The translations under genes and the position numbers were made by a program. The notes below the pieces were generated by a model. It saw nothing but the letters and a program-made list of their open reading frames with translations. It searched no databases and was not told the origin of the DNA. Positions 1 through 7,502 of a stretch of 11,491 bases of DNA are shown piece by piece; the first letter of the stretch is position 1, and every line of letters starts with the position of its first letter. The DNA lies in NCBI GenBank assembly GCA_937877455.1, contig CALFIU010000092.1, positions 1 to 11,491 on the forward strand. The letters are read 5' to 3'. Source of the DNA: an uncultured Bacteroidales bacterium. GTDB lineage: Bacteria > Bacteroidota > Bacteroidia > Bacteroidales > UBA3824.

Positions 1-198
1 GTTTAATTTTAATTGTATATAATTGAATATCAGATAGTTTTAATTAGAAGTTCCCATAATTATGTTTTTGTAGGTAATATTTTTTTTCAGAGAATACACA
101 TAATACACTAAAACCCAAAAAATAGACCTTAACATATGTAAATCCATAATTTAAGTAATTTACATGTAAAAAAACTACTAAACCAAAGTTATTTTGTT

Positions 199-3100
199 TT
201 ATTTCACAAACATTTCTCCAAGACGTTGCAAAGCCTGTTGTGGTGTTGTAATTTTATCAATAACAATACACGGTTTACCGCTTATCTGCTTAACACGACA
301 AATATTTCCATGCATTTGGGCGTAGGTTAATATGCCAGCAAAAATTGGGGTTTGAAAATATGGTGAATCATCTTTTCCAACAAAATAACATATCATCTTA
401 CCGCCTTTAAGACTTATTCGCTCCATGCCAAGGTCAATTGCTTTCCATCTCATTCTTACAATGTTAAAAAGCTGCAATGTCTGCTCGGGCAAATGTCCAA
501 AACGGTCTTCAAGTTTATTGGCAAGTGCTTTAAGTTCGTCTTCATTTTTAAGATTATCAAGTTGCCGATAAATCTTAACCCTCTCCGTAATGTTTTCTAC
601 ATAGTTTTCTGGCAAAAGAAGTTCCATATCAGTATCAACAGTACAATCGGTTACAAACTTAATGTTTTCGGGTAGATGAATTTCTTTTCCTTCCGTTAAA
701 TCTACCGCATCTTTATTATTGTTAAGCAATTGCTGATATTCTTGTTCGTGTAGTTCTGCCACCGCCTCATCGAGAATTTTTTGGTAGGTTTCCATACCTA
801 TTTCCGAAATAAAACCACTTTGTTCGCCACCAAGCAAATTTCCAGCACCTCGTATATCCAAGTCTTGAAGTGCAATATTAAATCCACTACCAAGTTCTGA
901 AAAACTTTCTATAGCTTTTAACCTTTGACGAGCCTGTGGAGTTAGCATTTCCTTGGGCGGAGCAAGCAAATAACAGAAAGCTTTTTTGTTGCTACGTCCT
1001 ACACGTCCTCGCAATTGATGAAGTTCGCTAAGTCCAAAATTTTGAGCATCAATAACTATTATTGTATTGGCATTTGGAATGTCAAGACCACTTTCAATTA
1101 TTGTTGTAGAAATAAGTACGTCAATTTCTTCGTTAATAAACGATAACATTATATCTTCAAGAACTTTACCGTCCATTTGTCCATGGGCTGTAATAGTAGT
1201 TGCTTTTGGACAAAGTTTTTTAATAAGATTTTCGGTTTCGTAAATATCTTTTATCCTATTTTGGATTATAAACACTTGTCCATTGCGGTCGAGTTCGTAA
1301 CTAACAGCATCGCGAATAATATCATCGTTAAAAGTATGTACCTCTGTTACAATAGGATAACGGTTGGGTGGGGGAGTGTTTATAATTGATAAATCTCTTG
1401 CACCAAGCAAAGAAAATTGCAATGTTCTCGGTATTGGTGTAGCACTTAAAGTTAAAGTATCAACATTAAGCTTTATTTGTTTTAGTTTTTCTTTAACAGA
1501 AACGCCAAATTTCTGTTCCTCATCAATTATAAGCAACCCCAAATCCTTGAAAATAATTTCTTTACCAACAATTTTATGTGTACCTATAAGAATGTCAATT
1601 TTACCTTCAGCAAGCCTTTTTGCAATATCTTTGGTTTGTTTTGCTGTTCTAAGCCGACTAAGATATTCTACTGTGCAAGGTAAATTTTCAAGCCTATCAG
1701 AAAAAGTCTTAAAATGTTGAAGTGCTAAAATAGTTGTTGGTACAAGAACAGCCACTTGTTTTCCATCTGTTACTGCCTTAAAAGCTGCCCTAACTGCTAT
1801 TTCAGTTTTACCAAAACCTACATCCCCACAAATCAACCTATCCATAGGCACAGGTTTTTCCATATCGTCCTTAACTGCAGCCGTAGCCTTCTCTTGGTCG
1901 GGCGTATCTTCATAAATAAACGATGCCTCCAAAGCTTGTTGAAGATAACTATCTGGCGAAAATGCAAAACCTTTTTGCTGTTGACGTTGTGCGTAAAGTT
2001 TTATTAAATCTTTAGCAATATCTTTTACACGACTTTTGGCTTTCTGCTTAAGTTTGTTCCACGCCCCACTGCCGAGTTTATAGATTTTTGGTTGGTCTCC
2101 ATCACCTCCTTTATATTTTGAGATTTTGTGTAAAGCATGAAGGCTTACAAAAAGAATATCATTATCCTTATAAACAAGGCGTATTACTTCTTGAGGACGA
2201 CCATTAATTTCTGTGGTTTCAAGCCCACCAAACACGCCAATGCCATGATCTGAATGTACAATGTAATCACCAGGTTTAAGACTATTCATTTCGGCTACTG
2301 TCATAGCCTCACGTCCTTTGCGTATTCGTGCTTCCTTTAACCTATATTTTAAATATCGCTCAAATATCTGATGATCTGTATAACAACAAAGTTTTAAATC
2401 GTTGTCTATAAAGCCACTGTAAATAGAACACAAAACATGATTGAACGATACTTTTAATTTAATCTCATCGGAGTTGAAAATATCGTGAAGTCTAATGTTT
2501 TGTTTTTCGTTTTGTAAGGCTACATAAACCTCATAACCTTTTGCCTGATGCATACTTATATCCTCGGCAAACATTGTAAAATTTTTGTGGAAAATTGGTT
2601 GAGGTATTATGTTAAACCTTATTACAGAATCCCCGTCGAATTTACCGCAGTCGATAACAACTTTAGACGATGCTGTTTCTTTAAACTCATCGACACTCAT
2701 AAAAATTGGCAAATCGGGGTCTGGCTCATCATCATTAGACTTTACAGAAGGTTTAACGTTAAAATATTCTTCACTTTTTAAAAGTGCAAGATCATAGTCG
2801 TTGAACCACAAAACAGATTTTTGTGGAATAAAATCAAAAAAAGATATTTTTTTTGTCTTATCATCAGTACGACAAATGTCTGGTATAATAGTAATTTTAT
2901 CTACCTTATCGATAGAAAGCTGGTCTAACACATCAAATGTTCTAATAGTTTCAATTTGGTCGCCAAAAAAATCAATACGATAAGGATTGTCGTTTGAATA
3001 AGAAAAAATATCAATTATACTTCCTCTCTGAGAATATTGCCCTGGTTGAAAAACAAAATCAACACGTTGAAACCCATATTCGTCTAATGCTTCTGCAATA

Positions 3101-3567
3101 AAATCGGTATTAAAATTATCGTTAACCGCCAAATTAAGAGTATTTTGTTCGAGGTCGTCGGACGAAATAACTTTTTCTGAAACAGCCTGAGGATAAGTAA
3201 CTAAAACAAAATTATTAAGATTTTTTATTTTGTCGAGAACCTCAGTTTTTGACAAAAGAAACTCTGGACTAACCGAAGTTTCTGCATTTTTTATCGCAGA
3301 ACGTTTGTGAGAAAACGGATAGAAAAAGATTTCGCGGGAGTTATCTGCACTCTGAAAATCGTTGTACAAATAAGCTGCATCCTCAAAATTATCCATCACC
3401 ACCACAATTGGCACGTTAGAAAGATATTTGTCCGATGATATAAAAAAAGCAGATGCAGAACTCTGCAAACCATTGATATTTATATGTTTAGATTTTTCTA
3501 AAGCTAAACCAAGCTCTTGATGGGCGCGGTGTTTTTTGTATAGCTTTGTTATAATATTAACATCCAC
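199..3567 (-). CDS. mfd: Transcription-repair coupling factor Mfd
   Basis: This cytoplasmic ATP-dependent translocase removes RNA polymerase stalled at DNA lesions and recruits the UvrABC excision machinery. The 1122-residue protein is full length for the family. It has an N-terminal UvrB-like region, then an RNA-polymerase-interacting CarD-like domain from about residue 425 (KPGDYIVHSDHGIGVF). The superfamily-2 helicase core has Walker A GDVGFGKTE near 585, the DEEQ box near 680, motif III (LSATPIPRT) and motif VI (RGRVGRS) near 850. A TRCF C-terminal domain follows. The start codon is GTG: no in-frame ATG or TTG lies between it and the upstream in-frame stop, and it sits about 23 nt below the expected transcription start. 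The reading frame is intact, unlike several genes in the neighbouring element. It is a host core gene, and identification is secure. Confidence 0.97.
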   Translation of the reverse strand: MDVNIITKLYKKHRAHQELGLALEKSKHININGLQSSASAFFISSDKYLSNVPIVVVMDNFEDAAYLYNDFQSADNSREIFFYPFSHKRSAIKNAETSVSPEFLLSKTEVLDKIKNLNNFVLVTYPQAVSEKVISSDDLEQNTLNLAVNDNFNTDFIAEALDEYGFQRVDFVFQPGQYSQRGSIIDIFSYSNDNPYRIDFFGDQIETIRTFDVLDQLSIDKVDKITIIPDICRTDDKTKKISFFDFIPQKSVLWFNDYDLALLKSEEYFNVKPSVKSNDDEPDPDLPIFMSVDEFKETASSKVVIDCGKFDGDSVIRFNIIPQPIFHKNFTMFAEDISMHQAKGYEVYVALQNEKQNIRLHDIFNSDEIKLKVSFNHVLCSIYSGFIDNDLKLCCYTDHQIFERYLKYRLKEARIRKGREAMTVAEMNSLKPGDYIVHSDHGIGVFGGLETTEINGRPQEVIRLVYKDNDILFVSLHALHKISKYKGGDGDQPKIYKLGSGAWNKLKQKAKSRVKDIAKDLIKLYAQRQQQKGFAFSPDSYLQQALEASFIYEDTPDQEKATAAVKDDMEKPVPMDRLICGDVGFGKTEIAVRAAFKAVTDGKQVAVLVPTTILALQHFKTFSDRLENLPCTVEYLSRLRTAKQTKDIAKRLAEGKIDILIGTHKIVGKEIIFKDLGLLIIDEEQKFGVSVKEKLKQIKLNVDTLTLSATPIPRTLQFSLLGARDLSIINTPPPNRYPIVTEVHTFNDDIIRDAVSYELDRNGQVFIIQNRIKDIYETENLIKKLCPKATTITAHGQMDGKVLEDIMLSFINEEIDVLISTTIIESGLDIPNANTIIVIDAQNFGLSELHQLRGRVGRSNKKAFCYLLAPPKEMLTPQARQRLKAIESFSELGSGFNIALQDLDIRGAGNLLGGEQSGFISEIGMETYQKILDEAVAELHEQEYQQLLNNNKDAVDLTEGKEIHLPENIKFVTDCTVDTDMELLLPENYVENITERVKIYRQLDNLKNEDELKALANKLEDRFGHLPEQTLQLFNIVRMRWKAIDLGMERISLKGGKMICYFVGKDDSPYFQTPIFAGILTYAQMHGNICRVKQISGKPCIVIDKITTPQQALQRLGEMFVK

Positions 3568-3592
3568 AACTATTTTTTTACTTTGTTATAAC

Positions 3593-3606
3593 GTTGCAAA
3601 GATAAA
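3593..3606. repeat. Left copy of 14-bp direct repeat, candidate attachment site
   Basis: GTTGCAAAGATAAA is identical to 11354-11367. Its reverse complement contains TAnnTTTGC, the pattern shared with the CTnDOT attB core (GTANNTTTGC), which resembles a promoter -7 box. It overlaps the mfd -7 box. The repeat is exact, but it may simply be two copies of a common promoter sequence. Confidence 0.4.
3597..3604 (-). promoter_or_regulatory. Bacteroidetes -7 promoter box for mfd
   Basis: On the minus strand this reads TATCTTTG, an exact match to the Bacteroidetes -7 consensus TAnnTTTG, about 30 nt upstream of the mfd GTG. I see no good -33 TTTG at the usual 19-21 nt spacing; the nearest TTGG is only 13 nt away. 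A missing -33 is what one would expect if an element inserted just upstream of this box. Confidence 0.6.
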
Positions 3607-3649
3607 AACTTTTTAAACCAACCTACCTTTCACCCAAAAATTTTGAAGG

Positions 3650-3874
3650 TTAAAGTTGGGTTGCAGCCAAATTTATTATGTCGCCTATTTCTCCTCCTTC
3701 TGCGAAATCCCCACATTTACCTGTCTTTATATTGACCCAAAAACTTGGTTTTTTATCCTCTCTGAAGGGACTTCTATAATGAAGAAAATCCCCATTCCGT
3801 CTTATCGGTTCACGTCCAATCTTTTTTAAGAAATCGGGAAGTGTTACCATTTTTTTTATATTTTCAATTTTCAT
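3650..3874 (-). CDS. Orphan CHC2-type primase zinc-finger-like domain, probably truncated
   Basis: The 74-residue product resembles the N-terminal CHC2-like domain of Bacteroidetes mobile-element DNA primases. Residues 10-20 (LPDFLKKIG), 34-40 (RSPFRED) and 43-48 (PSFWVN) match the family pattern, as does the end GGEIGDIINLAA. Most zinc-ligating cysteines of classical DnaG are absent; only C54 remains. In the family this domain normally precedes a TOPRIM catalytic domain, which is missing here: the frame stops at 3650, about 45 nt before the mfd -7 box. It reads in the same direction as vapE, across the candidate origin. It is either a remnant cut off at the element boundary or a small stand-alone primase accessory. 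The ATG at 3872-3874 is the only sensible start. The domain assignment is fairly good; function in this short form is doubtful. Confidence 0.65.
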   Translation of the reverse strand: MKIENIKKMVTLPDFLKKIGREPIRRNGDFLHYRSPFREDKKPSFWVNIKTGKCGDFAEGGEIGDIINLAATQL

Positions 3875-3879
3875 AACTT

Positions 3880-4220
3880 ACTGATTATTAATTTATTAAA
3901 GTTTTAAATCTTTTAAAGTATTACTTTAAATAATATATGTATATAATTGTATATCTGCTTATTATCTTTATTTTTTCTTTGAAAAGCCTATTTTCCACAG
4001 AGTTTTTTAAAAAAATCTGAACTACTGAACTATTTATGTTAAGTTGTTGATTATCAATACTAAATACCTTAAAAAATCTGCACTATAACTAATCTTTTCC
4101 GAACTATTATTAAAAATTCAGTATAGAATAGTTCAGAATAGTTTAGAAATAGTTTGAATTTATAATTTTATAAACAACAGATTTATAACAAGTTACATAC
4201 AAATAGTTCGATAGTTCGGA
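3880..4220. other. Candidate replication origin: AT-rich segment, DnaA-box-like site and iterons
   Basis: This gene-free stretch between vapE and the primase-like gene has three ordered parts. The first, 3880-3985, is very AT-rich and could unwind. The second is TTTTCCACA at 3991-3999, which fits the relaxed DnaA box TTWTNCACA. The third, 4016-4218, holds eight copies of an iteron with consensus close to CTGAACTATT. Forward copies are at 4017, 4025 and 4100. Inverted copies are at 4125, 4135, 4145, 4201 and 4211. Some are tandem: two at 8-bp spacing, three at 10-11 bp, and two at 8 bp. Helicase genes of phage satellites such as SaPIs lie next to iteron origins of this kind. Which protein binds is inferred. 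Confidence 0.6.
3912..3930. repeat. 19-bp perfect palindrome
   Basis: TTTAAAGTA and TACTTTAAA flank a single central T. It lies 38 nt upstream of the orphan primase-like gene and within the AT-rich part of the origin candidate. It could be an operator for that gene or part of the replication origin. AT-rich palindromes also arise by chance. Confidence 0.45.
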
Positions 4221-4233
4221 ATTTTTTAAAATT

Positions 4234-5430
4234 TTATTCCAAAACCACTTCTTTTAACTTTATCAAATAACCTTGCTTTGTGTTCTCTTTTTTGCTGTGA
4301 ACCTTTTTATATCCTAATGCTGTTAACGCTCTGCCGACGGCATTGGACGTGATATTTTTGTACCGTGTGTTATCTCGTAGGTAGTCTACAATTTCAGTAC
4401 ACATTTTAAAATCGTCTTGGTCGGTGCTTGGCTCGTAAAGTCGCTGAATAAGTTCGTACTCTGACGAATGATAAAGGTATTGCAGATTATTTCGGTTGTT
4501 GTCGTCAACTTCTTGCGGTGTCAGGTCGCAATCATATTTGCCGCTTAATGTAAGTTGGTAAAGGCTATACACTTGCGCCCAAATCAAATCTACGTCTATT
4601 TTGGTGTATTCGTGCCAATCAAATGCCTTAATATCAAAACAGATGTACCGTGTGTTTCCTGTTTCGTCCCTTAAAAAGTCGTTGATGTTGGTTGATGCAA
4701 CGCAACTGCATATACGTTTAATTTTCTCTTGTTTACGCCCATACGGTTGTCTAACTTTCTGCTCGTCTTGTGATATATAAGACTTCATTACTGGCAAATT
4801 ACCCTCTTTCAAATACTTGTCGTATTCGTCAAAGTTGATGATAAGATTTTCGGTAAGTGAGATTAAGGCATCTTTATTACCGATTTCGGGATTTTCCATA
4901 TAATAATCAGATAACTTAGGCGGAATCAAGTATCTAAAAAACTGCGTTTTGCCAATGCGTTGCTCATCAGATTTGAACATAATAACTTCTCTGTTAATCG
5001 CACCGCCCAAAGCACAACGGACACAACTAACAAGCCACTTTTTGAACATCGTATATAGTCGTTCTATCTCGCTGTCAGTTTCATTGACTTGAATAATATG
5101 TTTGCAAAGTTGCTTTATATAGTCCTTGCCGTCCCATTTGGGTAAATGTTCAAAGTAGTCAGCAATAGGATTATATTTCATTACAAAATCGCTACATAAA
5201 GTACATTCCAAATTGGTTTGCGAATATTTAAAACCGCACCGAGCAAGTTCACGCCACAGGTTACCCAATACAACTTTTTGGTATGGTTGAGGCTTTTCGC
5301 CTTGATGTTCGTTTTTTGGACGGTAAAAACAATCTTTTAAAACTTCATTCCAACGAAAATCGTATTTGCTATTGAGATAGTTTTCTACCCTCACTTGCAT
5401 TGGTTCGTTGAAATTATCTTTTGTTGTCAT
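4234..5430 (-). CDS. VapE-family replicative helicase-like protein
   Basis: The 398-residue protein belongs to the virulence-associated E (VapE) P-loop ATPase family found in phages, satellites and integrated plasmids. Family members unwind DNA at the element's origin. The N-terminal region (about 15-105) has the usual FVMKYNPIADYFEHLPKWDG signature. The ATPase core has a Walker A-like SDEQRIGKT at 154-162, Walker B LIINFDEYD at 196-204, sensor-1 ASTN at 245-248 and a likely arginine-finger segment (RDETGNTRY) at 254-262. Residues about 338-395 look like a winged helix. Two glycines common in VapE Walker A loops (GxQGxGKT) are D and R here. It starts 15 nt after the preceding gene, as the last tightly linked gene of the operon, and is followed by the iteron region. 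The family call is confident; origin binding is inference. Confidence 0.88.
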   Translation of the reverse strand: MTTKDNFNEPMQVRVENYLNSKYDFRWNEVLKDCFYRPKNEHQGEKPQPYQKVVLGNLWRELARCGFKYSQTNLECTLCSDFVMKYNPIADYFEHLPKWDGKDYIKQLCKHIIQVNETDSEIERLYTMFKKWLVSCVRCALGGAINREVIMFKSDEQRIGKTQFFRYLIPPKLSDYYMENPEIGNKDALISLTENLIINFDEYDKYLKEGNLPVMKSYISQDEQKVRQPYGRKQEKIKRICSCVASTNINDFLRDETGNTRYICFDIKAFDWHEYTKIDVDLIWAQVYSLYQLTLSGKYDCDLTPQEVDDNNRNNLQYLYHSSEYELIQRLYEPSTDQDDFKMCTEIVDYLRDNTRYKNITSNAVGRALTALGYKKVHSKKENTKQGYLIKLKEVVLE

Positions 5431-5445
5431 TTTAATTATTTTAAT

Positions 5446-5715
5446 TTAAAATCGGTTGCAAAACCAAAAGAAAAGTACTATATTTCTAACTCTTGGTTTG
5501 TGTGTTTCCAAATATTGAGGTGTAACACCCGACCACGCTAAAACCTTGTCAAAACTAATCTCCTTACTTTTGACATCAATATTCTGCAAAACAACATCTT
5601 GATAATGTCGTTGTCTTAAATCCTCGTTATCCGAGTCTTTGTTTGCTGCAATTTCCGCCAAGCATTTGATACCTTCGCTTAATTGCTCGCTAATTTCAAG
5701 TATCTGTTTGTTCAT
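5446..5715 (-). CDS. Hypothetical 89-aa protein
   Basis: I do not recognise this protein. Its N-terminal third (ILEISEQLSEGIKCLAEIA) is predicted to be amphipathic helix, the middle is charged, and it ends with a short aromatic/hydrophobic tail (VLFFWFCNRF). The tail is too short to be a normal membrane span. The start ATG overlaps the stop of the upstream gene in an ATGA, indicating translational coupling, and vapE starts 15 nt downstream. Its position directly before the helicase suggests a replication accessory or regulator, but no motif supports that. The odd hydrophobic tail could also reflect a late frame change, for which I see no clear evidence. Confidence 0.65.
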   Translation of the reverse strand: MNKQILEISEQLSEGIKCLAEIAANKDSDNEDLRQRHYQDVVLQNIDVKSKEISFDKVLAWSGVTPQYLETHKPRVRNIVLFFWFCNRF

Positions 5716-5957
5716 TTGTTTATTAATTTTTTGGTTATTCCATTTTCTCTCTCATTGTTAATTTTTAACCTATCTTTGTGGCAGTCATCGTACACTTTCA
5801 ACGCCTTTTGAATTGCGTTAATATATTTCTGTGTGTCGAATGTTGCTCCACAACGAAGGTCGTTGTTTAGTTTTGCGGCTGCATCTTGCATTATTTTTAG
5901 TGCCGCCTCTTGACGATCATTGAGTCTATTAAGATAATCTTCCATATCAGTTAACAT
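5712..5957 (-). CDS. Hypothetical 81-aa helical protein
   Basis: This small soluble protein of unknown family is rich in charged residues and predicted to be almost all helix (DYLNRLNDRQEAALKIMQDA, then KYINAIQKALKVYDDCHKDR). There is no membrane segment or known catalytic motif. The start at 5957 overlaps the 3' end of the preceding 305-aa gene by 11 nt. An ATG four codons later (MEDYLNRL) would leave no overlap and is an equally good start. Its stop forms an ATGA with the next gene. The tight overlaps on both sides support it as a genuine operon member. Confidence 0.68.
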   Translation of the reverse strand: MLTDMEDYLNRLNDRQEAALKIMQDAAAKLNNDLRCGATFDTQKYINAIQKALKVYDDCHKDRLKINNERENGITKKLINK

Positions 5958-6864
5958 TTTTGTTTATTAAATTAATTATTTGGTCTTTTGACATTCCTTT
6001 TGTTGACCGTGCAAGACACTCCCGACCTTTGGGATATATCTTTTTACCTGTCTTGTTTTCCCATTCCTTGATGGCTTGGTCAAGTGTGGAGAGTTCAGAA
6101 AATTCCGTCTGAATGTCTGTTTCTGTCTGTGTGTAGCGGTGTTTTGTAAAATTCGCTATACCCAAATAGATTGCAGCCACAATTACCGCAATACCAACCG
6201 AAACCAACATTTTACGCTTTGCCGCCTGTTGTGCCGCCATTGTGTCTTTTCCTTTTTGCATAGCGGATTGTTTTGCAATGCGACCTTGCAGACGTTCTGC
6301 AAGTTGTTTGAGTTCGTAAATTTGTCCATTCTTGGCTAACTTCTTGGCATTGTGGTAATTCTCTACGTTTTTCCCTATCGTTTGCGGCTTGTTGGTGGCT
6401 GCAAATATCTTGTCTAACAGATTTTCCACTTGGATTGATACCTTTGCCATCTCGCCTGTATAAAGGCTGCTAAATCTCGGTAAATCTACTTTGCCAACAC
6501 CGATATAATGCTGTGTCGGTTCTGACGTGTTTCCGTGTTCTATCTGTTTTGGCTCTGAAACAATACCGTTTGCCGCTTGTTGATTTTGCTGTTGTAGGTC
6601 TGTTTCTAAGCCGTTATTTTCCGTTAAAACCCCGATATTTGCTGACCGTTCCGCAATATCGTTCCGAAAAATCAAAGTAGAAGGATTGAAATCAAAAATA
6701 GGGGATTCTCCACCACTAAGGGGTAGGAGTGTAATACAATCTTTACCTCGATTTTGGACTTGATAAATTAACCCGTCAGTAGGATTATAACACATTTCTT
6801 TTCCTTGTGCTGCGGCAAGAAAAAAGACTGCATTAAGTAATTGGATATTAATATTATGTTCCAT
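5947..6864 (-). CDS. Hypothetical 305-aa single-span membrane protein
   Basis: The family is not recognised. Residues 1-75 form a small globular-looking part (CYNPTDGLIYQVQNRGKDCI). Residues 76-120 are Gln/Asn-rich and probably disordered. Residues 135-215 are charged and helical, possibly coiled-coil. A clear transmembrane helix sits at 220-239 (VSVGIAVIVAAIYLGIANF), preceded by a basic KRK. The C-terminal 65 residues (EFSELSTLDQAIKEWENKTG, then YPKGRECLARS) lie on the other side of the membrane. By the positive-inside rule the long N-terminal part would be cytoplasmic. The gene overlaps both neighbours by 11 nt. Its place among two other membrane genes in the early operon suggests a membrane-associated complex. 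There is no Walker motif, so it is not a Zot-like or FtsK-like ATPase. Confidence 0.72.
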   Translation of the reverse strand: MEHNINIQLLNAVFFLAAAQGKEMCYNPTDGLIYQVQNRGKDCITLLPLSGGESPIFDFNPSTLIFRNDIAERSANIGVLTENNGLETDLQQQNQQAANGIVSEPKQIEHGNTSEPTQHYIGVGKVDLPRFSSLYTGEMAKVSIQVENLLDKIFAATNKPQTIGKNVENYHNAKKLAKNGQIYELKQLAERLQGRIAKQSAMQKGKDTMAAQQAAKRKMLVSVGIAVIVAAIYLGIANFTKHRYTQTETDIQTEFSELSTLDQAIKEWENKTGKKIYPKGRECLARSTKGMSKDQIINLINKNVN

Positions 6865-7072
6865 AAATTGTATAGTTTAATATTGTGGTTACTACATCCG
6901 ATATTACGCTAATTGGATACTCAAACATATAAATTTGAATTGCGGCAAAAGGGTTCCCGGTTCTTGCAAAGTACAATAACACCATCACTCCCAACAAAGC
7001 CAAAAAATTACGCACCCAATCAACGATTTTATCTAAAATAGACCTTTTACGAAATCTGTAATCACGTGCCAT
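6854..7072 (-). CDS. Small membrane protein, 72 aa
   Basis: This short protein has a basic N-terminus (ARDYRFRKRS). One confident transmembrane helix follows at about 20-36 (VRNFLALLGVMVLLYF), with a second possible hydrophobic segment at about 43-68. No known family is recognised. The start ATG lies 40 nt inside the preceding gene, and the 3' end overlaps the 305-aa gene by 11 nt, so it is held in a tightly packed, probably co-translated group. Size and layout recall small phage or plasmid membrane accessories such as exclusion proteins or holin-like proteins, but nothing specific supports either role. Confidence 0.65.
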   Translation of the reverse strand: MARDYRFRKRSILDKIVDWVRNFLALLGVMVLLYFARTGNPFAAIQIYMFEYPISVISDVVTTILNYTIYGT

Positions 7073-7428
7073 TTTAAGTAAATAATTAAGATTGTACCAA
7101 TCGCTGCGGCTATTATTGCAGCCGTTCCTAATGCCTTTTGACAGATTGCAAGTACAGCCGCAAAAACACCGTCCAAAAATTTCTTGACAACAAGTAAAAG
7201 ACCGTATGCAAGTATGCCCAACAAGTCAATTACTAATGCCAACGGTGAGAGGGTAAGTGTAAACAAGAGGTAAAACAAAACTCGTTGCCAATTTTTACAG
7301 CCTGTTGCTCCTATTGAATATAGCCAACGAATTGCAACAAACTTTCCGAAATCGGGTTTGTAACTTTGTTCAATGCGCAATCTTGTTTGCAATTCGTTTT
7401 TGCTTATAAAAGTTTCAGTTGTTGCCAT
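7033..7428 (-). CDS. Small multi-span membrane protein, 131 aa
   Basis: No family is recognised. Residues 1-45 are polar. Residues about 50-81 are strongly hydrophobic (LFYLLFTLTLSPLALVIDLL, then AYGLLLVV), long enough for one kinked or two short spans. Residues about 86-118 form another span or hairpin (AAIIAAAIGTILIIYL). I chose the ATG at 7426-7428 (MATTETFISK) because it overlaps the stop of a 28-codon upstream ORF, matching the overlap style of this operon. An in-frame ATG at 7456-7458 would add 10 residues, and a TTG at 7471-7473 would add 15. The gene overlaps the next membrane gene by 40 nt, suggesting the two products act together. Confidence 0.65.
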   Translation of the reverse strand: MATTETFISKNELQTRLRIEQSYKPDFGKFVAIRWLYSIGATGCKNWQRVLFYLLFTLTLSPLALVIDLLGILAYGLLLVVKKFLDGVFAAVLAICQKALGTAAIIAAAIGTILIIYLKWHVITDFVKGLF

Positions 7429-7501
7429 TTGTCCAATTTTGTATTTCTGTTTCAACATTGAAATATTTGTCAATAGTTTTAAATGTTTGTTTTACTGCCA
7501 T
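7415..7501 (-). CDS. Possible 28-aa ORF between the HTH gene and membrane genes
   Basis: A short frame (MAVKQTFKTIDKYFNVETEI, then QNWTNGNN) starts one base after the stop of the second half of the HTH gene and overlaps the ATG of the 131-aa membrane gene by 14 nt. The packing is what would be expected of a real leader or micro-protein in this operon. There is no other support for it, and a 28-codon frame in AT-rich DNA can occur by chance. Confidence 0.3.
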   Translation of the reverse strand: MAVKQTFKTIDKYFNVETEIQNWTNGNN

Positions 7502-7502
7502 T

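Noticed and set aside
136..165. Inverted repeat ATGTAAAT / ATTTACAT downstream of mfd as a terminator
   Set aside because: The stem is 8 bp of pure AT except two pairs, the loop is 14 nt, and no T-run follows on the mfd strand. The 198 bp below mfd otherwise shows no gene or convincing signal.
1177..2983. Rightward reading frames inside mfd
   Set aside because: All are antisense to intact, motif-bearing mfd and have no family features or start signals.
5947..7072. Filamentous-phage (inovirus-like) morphogenesis genes
   Set aside because: The small membrane proteins suggest it, but there is no Zot/pI ATPase (no Walker motif in the 305-aa protein), no coat-protein signal peptide and no rolling-circle initiator.
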